Under the pieces are notes generated by a model. It made no database searches. It had not been told where the DNA came from and was given only the letters and a program-made list of their open reading frames with translations. Below are positions 35,618 through 43,949 of a stretch of 64,000 nt of DNA, one piece after another. Within the stretch, counting starts at the first letter, position 1. Each line of letters opens with the position of its first letter. This DNA is from an uncultured Williamsia sp. (GTDB lineage: Bacteria > Actinomycetota > Actinomycetes > Mycobacteriales > Mycobacteriaceae): the NCBI RefSeq assembly GCF_947494875.1, contig NZ_CANLWM010000001.1, forward strand, positions 372,001-436,000, given 5' to 3'. The position numbers and the translations under genes were made by a program.

Positions 35618-36969
35618 CGCCGGACCTCCGATTCCTCACGCACGTCGACGTCCACGACGGCCGGCACCCTCCGTCGCACCTCGCGCACGGTGAGCGCGAG
35701 GCGGTACCGCGGGTGGTCGTCGGTCCGCGCGGCCTCGGTGGGGTCGGGTTCGAGGTCGACCATCACGGTCTCGTCCGGACGCGGGAAGCGTTGCAGCGTC
35801 GCGAGGATCGCACCTGCCACCGTCTCGTGGTCACCCGCGGGCAACCGGTGGCCGATCAGTCGCTCGAGCTCGTCGACGGCGAGGTCACCCCGGACCGTCC
35901 ACGACGACTCCGCCGACGACCGCAGCGCGGCCACGATCGCGTCGTGCTCGTCGGCGATGTCACCGAGCAACTCCTCGGCGATGTCCTCGCGGGTGAGGAT
36001 GCCCGCGAAGCCGCCGTACTCGTCGATCACGGCGACCATCTGGACGCGACGGGTCTCCATCTCCTGCAGCACGTCCGGCAGCGGCAGCGACGTCGGGACG
36101 GCGATCACCGGCTTCGCGGCGTCGGCGGCCGTCCCGCGGACGTCGTCGTCGAGCAGGTCGTGCAGGGAGACGATGCCGCGCAGGTCGTCGTGGTCGGCCC
36201 CGAGGACCGGGTACCGGGTGTGTCCGGTGGCCATCTGCGCGCGGACCTTCGACACGGGCATGTCGGCCGCGACGACGTCGACCCGCGGACGCGGCACCAT
36301 CGCGTGGTCGGCGGTGCGCGTCGGGAAGTCGAGGATGCGGTCGAGCAGGGTCGACGTGTCGTCGTCGATCTCACCGGTCGCCCGCGAGGCCGCCACGATG
36401 TGCGTCAGGTCGCGCGGGGTGGCGGAGTGTTCGACGTCGTGGACGGGCTCGATGCCCAATGCCTTCAGCAGCAGGTTCGACGACTGATCGAACAACCAGA
36501 TCAACCACCCGAACAGCGAGAGGTAGATGTTCGTCGAGCGGGCGAGCCACCGCGCGACGGGTTCCGGGCGGGCGATGGCGAGGTTCTTCGGGAACAGCTC
36601 ACCGAACACCATCTGCACACCGGTCGACACCACGACCGCGACCACGGTGCCGATGGTGACGCCGACCGCCGTACCGATACCGATCCCGCCGAGCAGTTCA
36701 CCGACGCCCTGGCCGATCAACGGCTCGGCGACATAACCGACCAGCAGACCGGTGACGGTGATGCCGAGCTGCGCGCCCGAGAGCATGAACGACGTCCGGC
36801 GCGTGACGGTGAGCGCGCGGGCAGCCACACCGTCACCGGCGTCGGCCGCGGCGCCGAGACGCGATCGGTCGGCCGCCATGTAGGCGAACTCCTGCGCCAC
36901 GAAGTAGCCGGTGAACGCGGTGATGACCACGACCACCAGCAGTCCGAAGAGGATCTCGAGCACGATCAC
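35614..36969 (-). CDS. CNNM/CorC-type (DUF21-CBS-CorC) membrane protein, long
   Basis: A 451-residue protein with all three family parts: DUF21 (1-200; FTGYFVAQEFAYMAADRSRL, LSGAQLGITVTGLLVGYVAEPLIG, FGELFPKNLAIARPE), two CBS motifs (about 215-345; ADHAMVPRPRVDVV, GIVSLHDLL, VAVIDEYGGFAGILTREDIAEELLGDI) and a C-terminal CorC domain (about 365-440). The pair resembles the adjacent Rv1842c-Rv1841c genes of M. tuberculosis. GTG 36969 is the only start near the first span. Confidence 0.9.
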   Translation of the reverse strand: MIVLEILFGLLVVVVITAFTGYFVAQEFAYMAADRSRLGAAADAGDGVAARALTVTRRTSFMLSGAQLGITVTGLLVGYVAEPLIGQGVGELLGGIGIGTAVGVTIGTVVAVVVSTGVQMVFGELFPKNLAIARPEPVARWLARSTNIYLSLFGWLIWLFDQSSNLLLKALGIEPVHDVEHSATPRDLTHIVAASRATGEIDDDTSTLLDRILDFPTRTADHAMVPRPRVDVVAADMPVSKVRAQMATGHTRYPVLGADHDDLRGIVSLHDLLDDDVRGTAADAAKPVIAVPTSLPLPDVLQEMETRRVQMVAVIDEYGGFAGILTREDIAEELLGDIADEHDAIVAALRSSAESSWTVRGDLAVDELERLIGHRLPAGDHETVAGAILATLQRFPRPDETVMVDLEPDPTEAARTDDHPRYRLALTVREVRRRVPAVVDVDVREESEVRR

Positions 36970-37050
36970 GCGTGCATCATCCCAGGGTGAGGGGTGTCCA
37001 TGACCTCACGACGAACAGCCGAGAGTAAAAGTTCCTTTACCCTCTGTCGG

Positions 37051-37329
37051 TCAGTAGTCCTCGTCGCTGTCGGCCGCCGCCACACCGCGGATCCGTGTCA
37101 GATGAACCCGTCGGCTGAGGCGGATGCCCGGACGGACCATGAGCTGAACACTTCCGACGAGGAAGAACCAGGTCGCGGCGTAGGTCGTCGACGCCCAGAA
37201 GAACAGGATGCTGCCGATCACGAACCAGACGGCGATGAGGATGTCGTTGACGATGCTCGCCACCTCCCACCGCTGCCGGACGATCAGCTCGTCGTGTCCG
37301 ATGCGGATGGTGAGGTCTCTGTCGGTCAT
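37051..37329 (-). CDS. YrhK-domain small membrane protein
   Basis: A 92-residue protein with the YrhK pattern: LIVRQRWEVASIVNDILIAVWFVIGSILFFWAS, then a second span ATWFFLVGSVQLMVRPGIRL. Two spans with a basic loop and an acidic tail (DSDEDY). Function unknown. About 80 bases separate it from the CNNM gene upstream, which is on the same strand. Confidence 0.8.
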   Translation of the reverse strand: MTDRDLTIRIGHDELIVRQRWEVASIVNDILIAVWFVIGSILFFWASTTYAATWFFLVGSVQLMVRPGIRLSRRVHLTRIRGVAAADSDEDY

Positions 37330-37371
37330 CGTCCGAGTGTGCTCGACGGCGCTGACGGTCCGGCGGCGGCA

Positions 37372-38688
37372 TCAGCGACAGCGCGGCACCGGTACGCCCG
37401 AGAACCTGTCCTCGATCCATCTGGCCGCCCCGGGGATGTTGGTGATCTCCGGGAGCGCGTGCCCGACAGCGGTACCCGGCACCAGCGGCGGGAACGGGAT
37501 CAGATCCAGCGTGACGGGGACACCGCGACCGCACCACGTCGAGGCCAACCCCCGCACGTTGCGGGTCGGGACGGCGTCGTCGTTGACGTTCGACGACAGC
37601 AGCACCGGGGACGTCGGTGTCAGCCGGCCGACGGTCTGTTCCTCGACGACACGGCGTCCGACCGGATCGTTCATCACCGCCGTGCCGAGGGAGCCGCCAC
37701 TCGTCGTCCACTGCGACGACCGCTGGAACGAGTAGCCGAGGGTCTGCAGGACACACTGGTTCGCGGTGTCGCGCATCATCGCCCGACCGCTCGCGTTCAG
37801 CACACGCGCCAGGACCGGCGCGATCTCCGGATTCGTCCGGACGGCGCCGTTGAGGAAGTAGCCCACCGCGCCGATCAGCGTGCTGCCCTCGGCTCGGGCC
37901 AACGTGTCGGCGAGCTGCACCGGGGGTGCTCCGGAATACGTTCCGACAAGGCGCATCTCGGGGGCGTAGGACGGCTGCAGCTCGGCGGCCGCGGCCACTG
38001 CGTGACCGCCCTGGGAGTAGCCCCAGAAGGCGACAGGACTCGACGCGGTCAGCGACGTCCGCGGGAGACGCGCGGCTGCGCGCGCCGCGTCGATGACAGC
38101 GTGCGCGGAGTCCAGCCGGTTCGCATAGGGATGCGGTCCGGGCGTCCCGAGACCCAGGTAGTCGGTGAACACGACGGCCATCCCGCGCGAGAGCAGGTAG
38201 TCGACGGCCAGTTGCTCGTACGCGATGGACGCATCGATGGGCGGGCGGTACTGGACGAGGGACTGCAGGGCGATGGACGGGGCGCACTGTCGCCCCGCGC
38301 CGATCGTCCCGGAGGCGAGGGACACCAGCGGGCGCGGACCCCTTCCCCGCCACGGCGTGCTCGGTTCGAAGTAGGTGCCCGTCACCGCGACGGGGCGGTC
38401 GTGCTCGTCGAGGCTGCGGTACATGATCCGTCGCGCCGACCCGGGGAACCTGCGTTCACCGGTGGGCACCGAGAGCGGCACGACGAATGGCTGGTCGCGG
38501 ATGACGTCGCCCGGCGCCGAGCCGGGCAGAACGGCGGGTGGGTCGTAGAACGAGCCCCATGGGCCGGCGGGAGCGGGGACACCGACCGGACTCGCGGACA
38601 CATCGGCAGCCGACGAGAGCGTCGCCATCGTCGTCAGAGCCGTGGCCGCGCAGGCGATGCCGAGGAGGTGCCGGAATCGATGGCGCAT
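37372..38688 (-). CDS. Secreted LIP-family lipase
   Basis: A 438-residue secreted lipase, paralogue of 25596-26864. Signal peptide 1-32 (MRHRFRHLLGIACAATAL..). It shares TYFEPSTPWRGRGPRPLVSLASGTIGAGRQCAPS, DYLGLGTPGPHPYANRLDSAHAV, elbow AFWGYSQGGHAV and NVNDDAVPTRN with the paralogue. The ATG at 38688 was chosen because it gives a proper signal peptide; the open frame beyond it is antisense to the TetR gene. The divergent TetR gene and the operator at 38723-38745 suggest this lipase is repressed until a lipid or fatty acid effector appears. Confidence 0.92.
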   Translation of the reverse strand: MRHRFRHLLGIACAATALTTMATLSSAADVSASPVGVPAPAGPWGSFYDPPAVLPGSAPGDVIRDQPFVVPLSVPTGERRFPGSARRIMYRSLDEHDRPVAVTGTYFEPSTPWRGRGPRPLVSLASGTIGAGRQCAPSIALQSLVQYRPPIDASIAYEQLAVDYLLSRGMAVVFTDYLGLGTPGPHPYANRLDSAHAVIDAARAAARLPRTSLTASSPVAFWGYSQGGHAVAAAAELQPSYAPEMRLVGTYSGAPPVQLADTLARAEGSTLIGAVGYFLNGAVRTNPEIAPVLARVLNASGRAMMRDTANQCVLQTLGYSFQRSSQWTTSGGSLGTAVMNDPVGRRVVEEQTVGRLTPTSPVLLSSNVNDDAVPTRNVRGLASTWCGRGVPVTLDLIPFPPLVPGTAVGHALPEITNIPGAARWIEDRFSGVPVPRCR

Positions 38689-38722
38689 GGATCGTCCCCT
38701 TCGACGTCGCGATGTCGAACCA

Positions 38723-38745
38723 TTACAGACAGCACGTGTCCGTAA
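38723..38745. promoter_or_regulatory. TetR operator in the lipase/TetR divergent promoter
   Basis: TTACAGACA-GCACG-TGTCCGTAA: 9-base arms that pair at 8 of 9 positions. It lies 35 bases from the lipase start and 43 from the tetR start, the right place to control both. The GACA/TGTC centre with TTAC/GTAA ends is the type often bound by TetR proteins of this region of sequence space. Confidence 0.7.
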
Positions 38746-38787
38746 AGTCAACGATCCCCCTCCGATCGGCGGTGCCATCATCGAGAC

Positions 38788-39396
38788 GTGTCGTCGACCC
38801 CCACCCCCCGGCGCGGCCGGCCGCGCGATCCGGACATCGAGTCCCGCGTGGTCGATGCGGTCGAGGCCGTCTACTGGAGCACTGGATGGGCCGGCTTCAC
38901 CGTCGACGCGGTGGCGCGGACCGCGGGGGTGGGTCGCGAGGCGATCTACCGGCGGTGGCCCACCAAGATCGCGCTCCTCGTCGGCGCACTCGAACGGACG
39001 ACACCCCTCCCGGGGTCGATCGACACGGGATCGCTGCGCGGCGATCTGATCGAGTTGGCGTGTCAGTTGTTGTCCACCTACCGATCCCGGTCGGGGATGG
39101 TCGCGATCCGGGTGGCCCTGGACGCACGAGCGTTCCCGGATCTGCTCGAGCCGCTGACGCACACCATCAGTCGAAGTCGTTTCACGGCGACGCGCGACAT
39201 CGTCCGACGCGGGGTGGGCCGGGGCGAGCTGCCCACCGACACCGACATCACGCTGCTCCTGGAGATGCTGACGGGCGCGGTGCTCAGCCACGTGTTGTTC
39301 GCACACGACCACGGCATGGAGTCGGCCGACGACGCGCGGTATGCCGGCGCCGTCGTCGACATGGCCCTCGCGTCGGTGCCGACCGGGGCCCGATGA
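38788..39396 (+). CDS. TetR-family transcriptional regulator
   Basis: A 202-residue TetR. The HTH (about 18-62) reads DAVEAVYWSTGWAGFTVDAVARTAGVGREAIYRRWPTKIALLVGAL. The C-terminal ligand domain is helical and has TETR_C-type features (LLSTYRSRSGMVAIRVALDARAFPDLL). It is divergent from the secreted lipase and probably represses it and itself at the 38723-38745 palindrome. GTG 38788. Its stop lies one base from the stop of the glucosylglycerate hydrolase gene. Confidence 0.92.
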   Translation: MSSTPTPRRGRPRDPDIESRVVDAVEAVYWSTGWAGFTVDAVARTAGVGREAIYRRWPTKIALLVGALERTTPLPGSIDTGSLRGDLIELACQLLSTYRSRSGMVAIRVALDARAFPDLLEPLTHTISRSRFTATRDIVRRGVGRGELPTDTDITLLLEMLTGAVLSHVLFAHDHGMESADDARYAGAVVDMALASVPTGAR

Positions 39397-39397
39397 C

Positions 39398-40738
39398 TCA
39401 GTCGAGCCAGTCCAACACCGCCGCGGCGGTCCAGCTCTGCTGCATGCTGCCGAGCGGCTCGCCGGTGAACGGCTCGTAGTACTCGGCGAACGACCCGTCC
39501 TGCGCCTGGCGGAGGCCCTCGTCCCGCAGGCGCACGGCACGTTCCGGCCATCCGCGGCGGGCGAACGCCCACGAGAACAGCCACGTCATCACCGGCCACA
39601 CCGGGCCGCGCCAGTACTCCTTCGGACGGAAGTCCGGCGAGATGGGCGAGGTCGACGGGGGGACCACGTACCGGAGATCCGGGTGCCCGCAGAAGCGCGG
39701 ACCGTCGAACACGCGCACCAGCGTCCGTTCCCGGTCGCGCGGCAGCCCACCACACAGCAGCGGGGCGAACGCCGCGATGGTCTCGGTGTGGATCCACCGC
39801 CCGGCACGGAGATCGAAGTCGCGCGCCATCCCGTTGCGCTCCGAGCTCGCGGCGACGACGCCGGCGCGGAAGCGATCCGCCCAGGCGCGCAGGTCGCGGA
39901 CATCCGAGCGGGGCTTCGCGTAGTCCTCGCCGATGGTGGCCAGCACCTCGCAGGCCACCGCGAATATCGCGCTGACGAACACGTCCTCCACCGCGAAATC
40001 CATGACCCCGGGGAGCTTCTCGTCGTCGTAGTGCGCCCGCTTCATCTGCTCGACAAGCCACAGGTATCGGTCGTACTCGGTGTCGCTGGGGCGCATCGCC
40101 GAGTCGTCGACATGATCGAGATCGGCCCGACGGTAGGGCGGGAGATCGTTCCCGACGACGACGTTCGCGTAGGCGGCGTCCCATCGCGGCGAGTTGTCCA
40201 TCCCGGACTCCCAGCCGTGGAACAGCGTGATGCGGCCGCGGCCGTGCGGGTCGCGGGCGTGCGCCAGCCAGCGGTGCCAGCGCACCAGGTTCCCCCAGCG
40301 GCGGTCGATGAACTCGTCGGCCGCCTGTCGGGTGGTGCGGCCGCGTCGGCGCGAGTGGTCGAGGATGCGTTGCACGGCGATCGCGTGGACCGGTGGCTGG
40401 GTGATGCCCGAGGTGTCGACGAACGTCGGTGCGTGGGCGGCCAGTCGGGCGGTCTCCCACCGCGCCGGACCGGGGAAGTACCCGTCGCGACCGTTGGCGA
40501 ACACGATGTGCGGGATCATCCCGTTGCTCCACTGCGCCGAGAGCAACGTGTCCATCTCGATGACCGCTCGTTCGACGGACAACGGCGCCAGCCCGACGGC
40601 CACGAACGCGGCGTCCCAGCTCCACATGTGCGGGTACAGCTTGGGCGCCGCGCTGGTCATGGTGCCCAGGTCGTTACCTCGCAGGAGGTACGCCGCGCGG
40701 GCCGCCAGCTGCGTCGAGGTGAAACCCACGTTCGCCAC
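39398..40738 (-). CDS. ggh: Glucosylglycerate hydrolase (GH63)
   Basis: A 446-residue (alpha/alpha)6-barrel enzyme that cleaves glucosylglycerate to glucose and glycerate, a reserve used by mycobacteria under nitrogen starvation. It matches the mycobacterial enzyme in length. Asp181 in HGWESGMDNSPRWD and Glu419 in GSFAEYYEPFTGEPLG fall where the GH63 acid and base are expected. Further family segments are PHMWSWDAAFVAVGL, FPGPARWET and EYWRGPVWPVMTW. No signal peptide, so it acts in the cytoplasm. GTG 40738. Confidence 0.9.
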   Translation of the reverse strand: MANVGFTSTQLAARAAYLLRGNDLGTMTSAAPKLYPHMWSWDAAFVAVGLAPLSVERAVIEMDTLLSAQWSNGMIPHIVFANGRDGYFPGPARWETARLAAHAPTFVDTSGITQPPVHAIAVQRILDHSRRRGRTTRQAADEFIDRRWGNLVRWHRWLAHARDPHGRGRITLFHGWESGMDNSPRWDAAYANVVVGNDLPPYRRADLDHVDDSAMRPSDTEYDRYLWLVEQMKRAHYDDEKLPGVMDFAVEDVFVSAIFAVACEVLATIGEDYAKPRSDVRDLRAWADRFRAGVVAASSERNGMARDFDLRAGRWIHTETIAAFAPLLCGGLPRDRERTLVRVFDGPRFCGHPDLRYVVPPSTSPISPDFRPKEYWRGPVWPVMTWLFSWAFARRGWPERAVRLRDEGLRQAQDGSFAEYYEPFTGEPLGSMQQSWTAAAVLDWLD

Positions 40739-40884
40739 GCCGCCATTCTCGCCCCCGGGTCGCCGTTGGCGCTCGTCAGGGCGGCTTTCGCGTCGCCATC
40801 ACATCGCGGATCGCCGTTATCGCACCGTTACGGCTGACACGATCGTGCGACTGTTGCCGTCCTGGCTGTCGATCACTCGTTCGG

Positions 40885-41163
40885 ATGCCTACCGTCGAAG
40901 ACATGACCGAGTTGAAGTCGATCGCCGATCACGTCGCACATGGCGAATCGCTGGCCGATACGGCCCGCGCCCTCGGCATCACCGAGGCCGAGGTGACCCG
41001 GTGGGCGCAGGAGATGATGACGATCCTCAAGGTCGACACCCTCGACGCTCTCGTCGATCGATTGCGGCACATGCAGTACGGCGCGCCGACCACACAGCCG
41101 TGGCGGCGGTCGCTGTTCACCCGCTCACATCCGGTGAGCGAGGCAGCCGACTCGGTGGCATGA
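40885..41163 (+). CDS. Small HTH-like protein, hypothetical
   Basis: A 92-residue protein (86 if it starts at ATG 40903, which has GAAG upstream). Residues 14-60 read as a helix-turn-helix followed by a helix: HGESLADTARALGITEAEVTRWAQEMMTILKVDTLDALVDRL. The rest is basic and polar. The family is not known. It is 64 bases upstream of the EAL-DICT gene on the same strand and may be its regulatory partner. Confidence 0.5.
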   Translation: MPTVEDMTELKSIADHVAHGESLADTARALGITEAEVTRWAQEMMTILKVDTLDALVDRLRHMQYGAPTTQPWRRSLFTRSHPVSEAADSVA

Positions 41164-41227
41164 CTGTCACGGGTCCACCATCGCGCCGGCGGCGCGCCAT
41201 GCACATGAGCGGGATCGAGAGGGTGTC

Positions 41228-42388
41228 ATGCAGTTCGCGCCGGTCCGACGGCTGAGCGACGGGGCGCTCGCAGCTGTGGAACTCCGATTGCGGGGGAGTC
41301 ACCACACCCGCATCGATCAGACCGAGGATCTGTTGCGTGCCGCCGGTCTGATGAGTCAGCGGGTTGCGTCCACCCGCGGGGCGATCGGCAGGACCACCAC
41401 CGCAGTCGACCTGGCCGACACTCTGCCGTTGCTGGTCTCCATCGATCTCGACGTCACCGCTTCTTACACCGACGACGACCTGCACCCCCTGGCCAAGATC
41501 GTCGTGTGTGTGTCCCCCGACGACGTGGTCGCCCATCCCCACCGGTGCCTGCGGACGATCACCGACGCGCGAGCCCGCGGACGTCTGATCTGTGTCGACG
41601 ACATGGGGTCGGCCGAGAACGCGTTGGCCATGCTGCCGCTCATCGAGCCGGACATCATCATCACGCCGCCCGAACTGCTCGATCGCATGACCGAGCCGGA
41701 GATGGCCGACCTCGCGAACGCGCTGCAGGCGTACGTCGAGCGCAGCCACGCGGTGATCGTCGCCGAGGGTGTGGACACCGAGGACAGGCGCGAACGTGCG
41801 CTCACCGTCGGTGCGACCTACGGCGCGGGTGCGCTCTATCCGGCGGTCGACGACCCCGCCGGGTTCCGTAACGAGCCCGTCGTGCCGCTTCCTGACACGC
41901 CGGTCTGGAACACGCCGCAGACCGATCAGCCGACCCCGTACGCGATCGCCTCGCAGGGAGTCCGACCCCGACGCGGCACCAAGCAGCTGCTGATCGAGAT
42001 GAGCAAGTCGCTGGAGGCGCAGGCCGCCGGTGTCGGGCACTCGATGATCGTCATCGGCACCTTCCAGCACAAGCGCCACTTCACGACGGAGACGTCCAAG
42101 CGGTGGCATCTGCTCTCGGAGGCAACAGGATTCGCCGGCGTCTACGGCGTCGGGCTCGAGGACCGCATCGAGGGCAACGTGCAGCATGCGCCGCTGGAAC
42201 CCGAGGACGACCTCGTCAACGAGTGGACCGTCGCCGTCCTCGGACCCCACTACTCGGCGCTGCTCTCGGCGCGAGACCTGCACGACAACGGCCCCGATCT
42301 GGACCGTACCTTCGACTTCGTCCAGAGCTTCGACCGCGTCACCGTCACGCAGGCGGTCAACAGCATCCTCTCGCGCTTCACCGGCTGA
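41228..42388 (+). CDS. Degenerate EAL domain fused to a DICT sensory domain
   Basis: A 386-residue soluble protein. Residues 1-220 follow the EAL phosphodiesterase fold: VELRLRGSHH where EALVRW is expected, DDMGSAENALAMLPLIEPDIIIT where DDFGTG..SL..L..LP.D..KID is expected, and IVAEGVDTEDRRERALTVGATYGAGALY. The Glu of EAL is kept only as VEL, and most metal ligands are lost, so c-di-GMP hydrolysis is unlikely. Residues 245-386 match the DICT domain (GTKQLLIEMSKSLEAQAAG ... FQHKRHFTTETSKRW), seen with GGDEF, EAL and two-component proteins and thought to sense light or another signal. Its TGA lies in the 42386-42407 palindrome. Confidence 0.82.
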   Translation: MQFAPVRRLSDGALAAVELRLRGSHHTRIDQTEDLLRAAGLMSQRVASTRGAIGRTTTAVDLADTLPLLVSIDLDVTASYTDDDLHPLAKIVVCVSPDDVVAHPHRCLRTITDARARGRLICVDDMGSAENALAMLPLIEPDIIITPPELLDRMTEPEMADLANALQAYVERSHAVIVAEGVDTEDRRERALTVGATYGAGALYPAVDDPAGFRNEPVVPLPDTPVWNTPQTDQPTPYAIASQGVRPRRGTKQLLIEMSKSLEAQAAGVGHSMIVIGTFQHKRHFTTETSKRWHLLSEATGFAGVYGVGLEDRIEGNVQHAPLEPEDDLVNEWTVAVLGPHYSALLSARDLHDNGPDLDRTFDFVQSFDRVTVTQAVNSILSRFTG

Positions 42389-42407
42389 GCGTTCCGCGGA
42401 ACGCTCA
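42386..42407. repeat. 22-bp perfect palindrome with 16-bp core, left of the HNH gene
   Basis: A perfect palindrome with core GCGTTCCGCGGAACGC (42389-42404), extended by TGA and TCA at the ends. The left TGA is the stop codon of the EAL-DICT gene and the right TCA the stop of the DUF222-HNH gene on the other strand. The same core recurs at 43864-43879 and 47055-47070. It may also act as a two-way terminator. Confidence 0.9.
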
Positions 42408-43784
42408 CGCGGCCGACATCTCCGACTGCTGTCGCCGCCAGGCCCAGGCGGCGTACAGCACCTCGGTGGTGTACCCGAGGTCGAGCTTGCCGCCATTGAT
42501 CGGGGACAGTCCGTCGGCAGGAATGCGCCGGTCGGGGGCCCATCCGGTCGGCGCCGCCACGGATGGCGCATCCGGCAGCAGAGATCCGTCGGGCGCGTGG
42601 AATGTGAAGATCTGCTGGCCACGGGCGACGATGCCGAACTCGCCTCGGTGCAACGCTCGGTGGTGAGTCGAACACAGCAGCACGATGTTGTCAGGATCGG
42701 TGGTGCCACCGTCGCGCCAGAACCGCACATGGTGCGCGTGCAGATGTCGAGTCCGCCCACACCCCGGGTGACGACATCCGCGGTCACGCAGGAACACCAC
42801 CTGGAGCAGACGGCGCGTCGGGAGACGCCGTCTACGTCCCCATCGAAGGGCGACGCCACGGCTGCCGCGCTTGTCGACCACCCGACGAATAGATCCACCG
42901 CACGACGCTTCGTCCACCTCGTGGTCGTCGAGGGCGGGCCCGCCGTCGAGGTGATCGTCGGTGTCCTCCGCCGAGTGGACGACGATCTCGGCGCCCGGCA
43001 CGAACTCGGGCACGGTGATCGCGTCGGCGACGGTGTCGGACATCATCACGACCGCCTCCGCGATGTCTGTGGGGACGCCACGCCACAGATCCGCACGAGA
43101 CGACGGTGGACCCGGAACCGTTTCAGCGGCCGGATCTTTCGGGGCTGGCGGGCTGATGTCGGCCGTCTCGTGAGTGCGGGTCCGTTCGTACTCCGCGCGG
43201 GTGACACCGGCGAGGAACCGCGCGCCGTCGAGCGGGGACAGCCGCAGGTTCACAGACAACGTCCCGTCATCGTTCCAGCGCCACCGACCGCGGGACTCGA
43301 CGCGACCCTCCTGTTCCTCGTCCTCACGACGGTCGATCTGCCGCAGCGACCGAACCAGTCGCTCGACCTGCGCCGCTGTCGCCGACAGAGCGACACTGCG
43401 CAACTCTTCCTCGCGCTCGGGGGTCGCGACACGTGTCAGGGCGCGCACCTTCGAATACGACAGCGTCCCCTGCGCGAACGCCGCGTGCAGCAGCGGCAAC
43501 TCGGTCAGCGCATGCGCTACCCGCACATGATCCTGCGCCGTCCGCAGAGACAGCCCGGCCTTCCACGACAACCAGTGGGCGCACGACGCGATCCCGTGGC
43601 CGGACCACCCGTGCCGAGTGTCGAACTCGACCAGCAGGTCGAAGAATCGCGACGTCAACGCCGCGATCTGGCCGGCGTACCCGACGATCCGCTCGCCGAG
43701 CTGGGCATCGCTCAACTCCGACGGCGCGGTGTCGTCGAACATCGACACCACCTCGTCCACCACATGCAATGCCGCCACCGACAT
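42405..43784 (-). CDS. DUF222 and HNH endonuclease protein (13E12 repeat family)
   Basis: A 459-residue member of the 13E12 family. DUF222 covers about 1-300 (AALTSRFFDLLVEFDTRHGWSGHGIASCAHWLSWKAGLSLRTAQDHVRVAHALTELP, LSYSKVRALTRV). The HNH nuclease is at about 345-400: CRHPGCGRTRHLHAHHVRFWRDGGTTDPDNIVLLCSTHHRALHRGEF, with both CxxC/LC zinc ligands and the HH/N/H residues intact, so it may be active. These genes are multicopy in actinobacteria; their role is unsettled. GATGAGGGGGAG before the ATG is the ribosome binding site. Both sides carry the same 16-bp palindrome. Confidence 0.92.
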   Translation of the reverse strand: MSVAALHVVDEVVSMFDDTAPSELSDAQLGERIVGYAGQIAALTSRFFDLLVEFDTRHGWSGHGIASCAHWLSWKAGLSLRTAQDHVRVAHALTELPLLHAAFAQGTLSYSKVRALTRVATPEREEELRSVALSATAAQVERLVRSLRQIDRREDEEQEGRVESRGRWRWNDDGTLSVNLRLSPLDGARFLAGVTRAEYERTRTHETADISPPAPKDPAAETVPGPPSSRADLWRGVPTDIAEAVVMMSDTVADAITVPEFVPGAEIVVHSAEDTDDHLDGGPALDDHEVDEASCGGSIRRVVDKRGSRGVALRWGRRRRLPTRRLLQVVFLRDRGCRHPGCGRTRHLHAHHVRFWRDGGTTDPDNIVLLCSTHHRALHRGEFGIVARGQQIFTFHAPDGSLLPDAPSVAAPTGWAPDRRIPADGLSPINGGKLDLGYTTEVLYAAWAWRRQQSEMSAA

Positions 43785-43863
43785 GACTCCCCCTCATCCC
43801 GCGATCTGTCGTGACCGTACAGATGCACACCGACAATCCCGGCGCTGTCCGGACCCCTCCCGG

Positions 43864-43879
43864 GCGTTCCGCGGAACGC
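43864..43879. repeat. 16-bp palindrome upstream of the HNH gene
   Basis: GCGTTCCGCGGAACGC, identical to the core at 42389-42404, lying in the 165-base gap between the HNH gene and the YceI gene. The right neighbour TCC differs from TCA at the left copy. Confidence 0.9.
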
Positions 43880-43949
43880 TCCGAACCACCCGAATCGGAC
43901 ATCGGTCGGTACCCTCGGTGGCTCATCGGACACCGGGAGGCGTACCTCG

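Larger units (their letters stand above)
42386..43879. mobile_element. Candidate 13E12-type HNH element bounded by palindromes
   Basis: The DUF222-HNH gene with a copy of GCGTTCCGCGGAACGC just outside each end (42389-42404 and 43864-43879). The shared sequence continues two bases further on the right (GCTC in both). REP13E12 genes are repeated in M. tuberculosis and are thought to be selfish; flanking sites of this sort would fit a homing unit. No transposase is present. The element limits are a guess. Confidence 0.4.

Noticed and set aside
33548-36487. A 979-residue open frame on the plus strand across the CNNM genes
   Set aside because: Composition is that of a shadow frame; both minus-strand genes have strong family motifs and a coupled start/stop.
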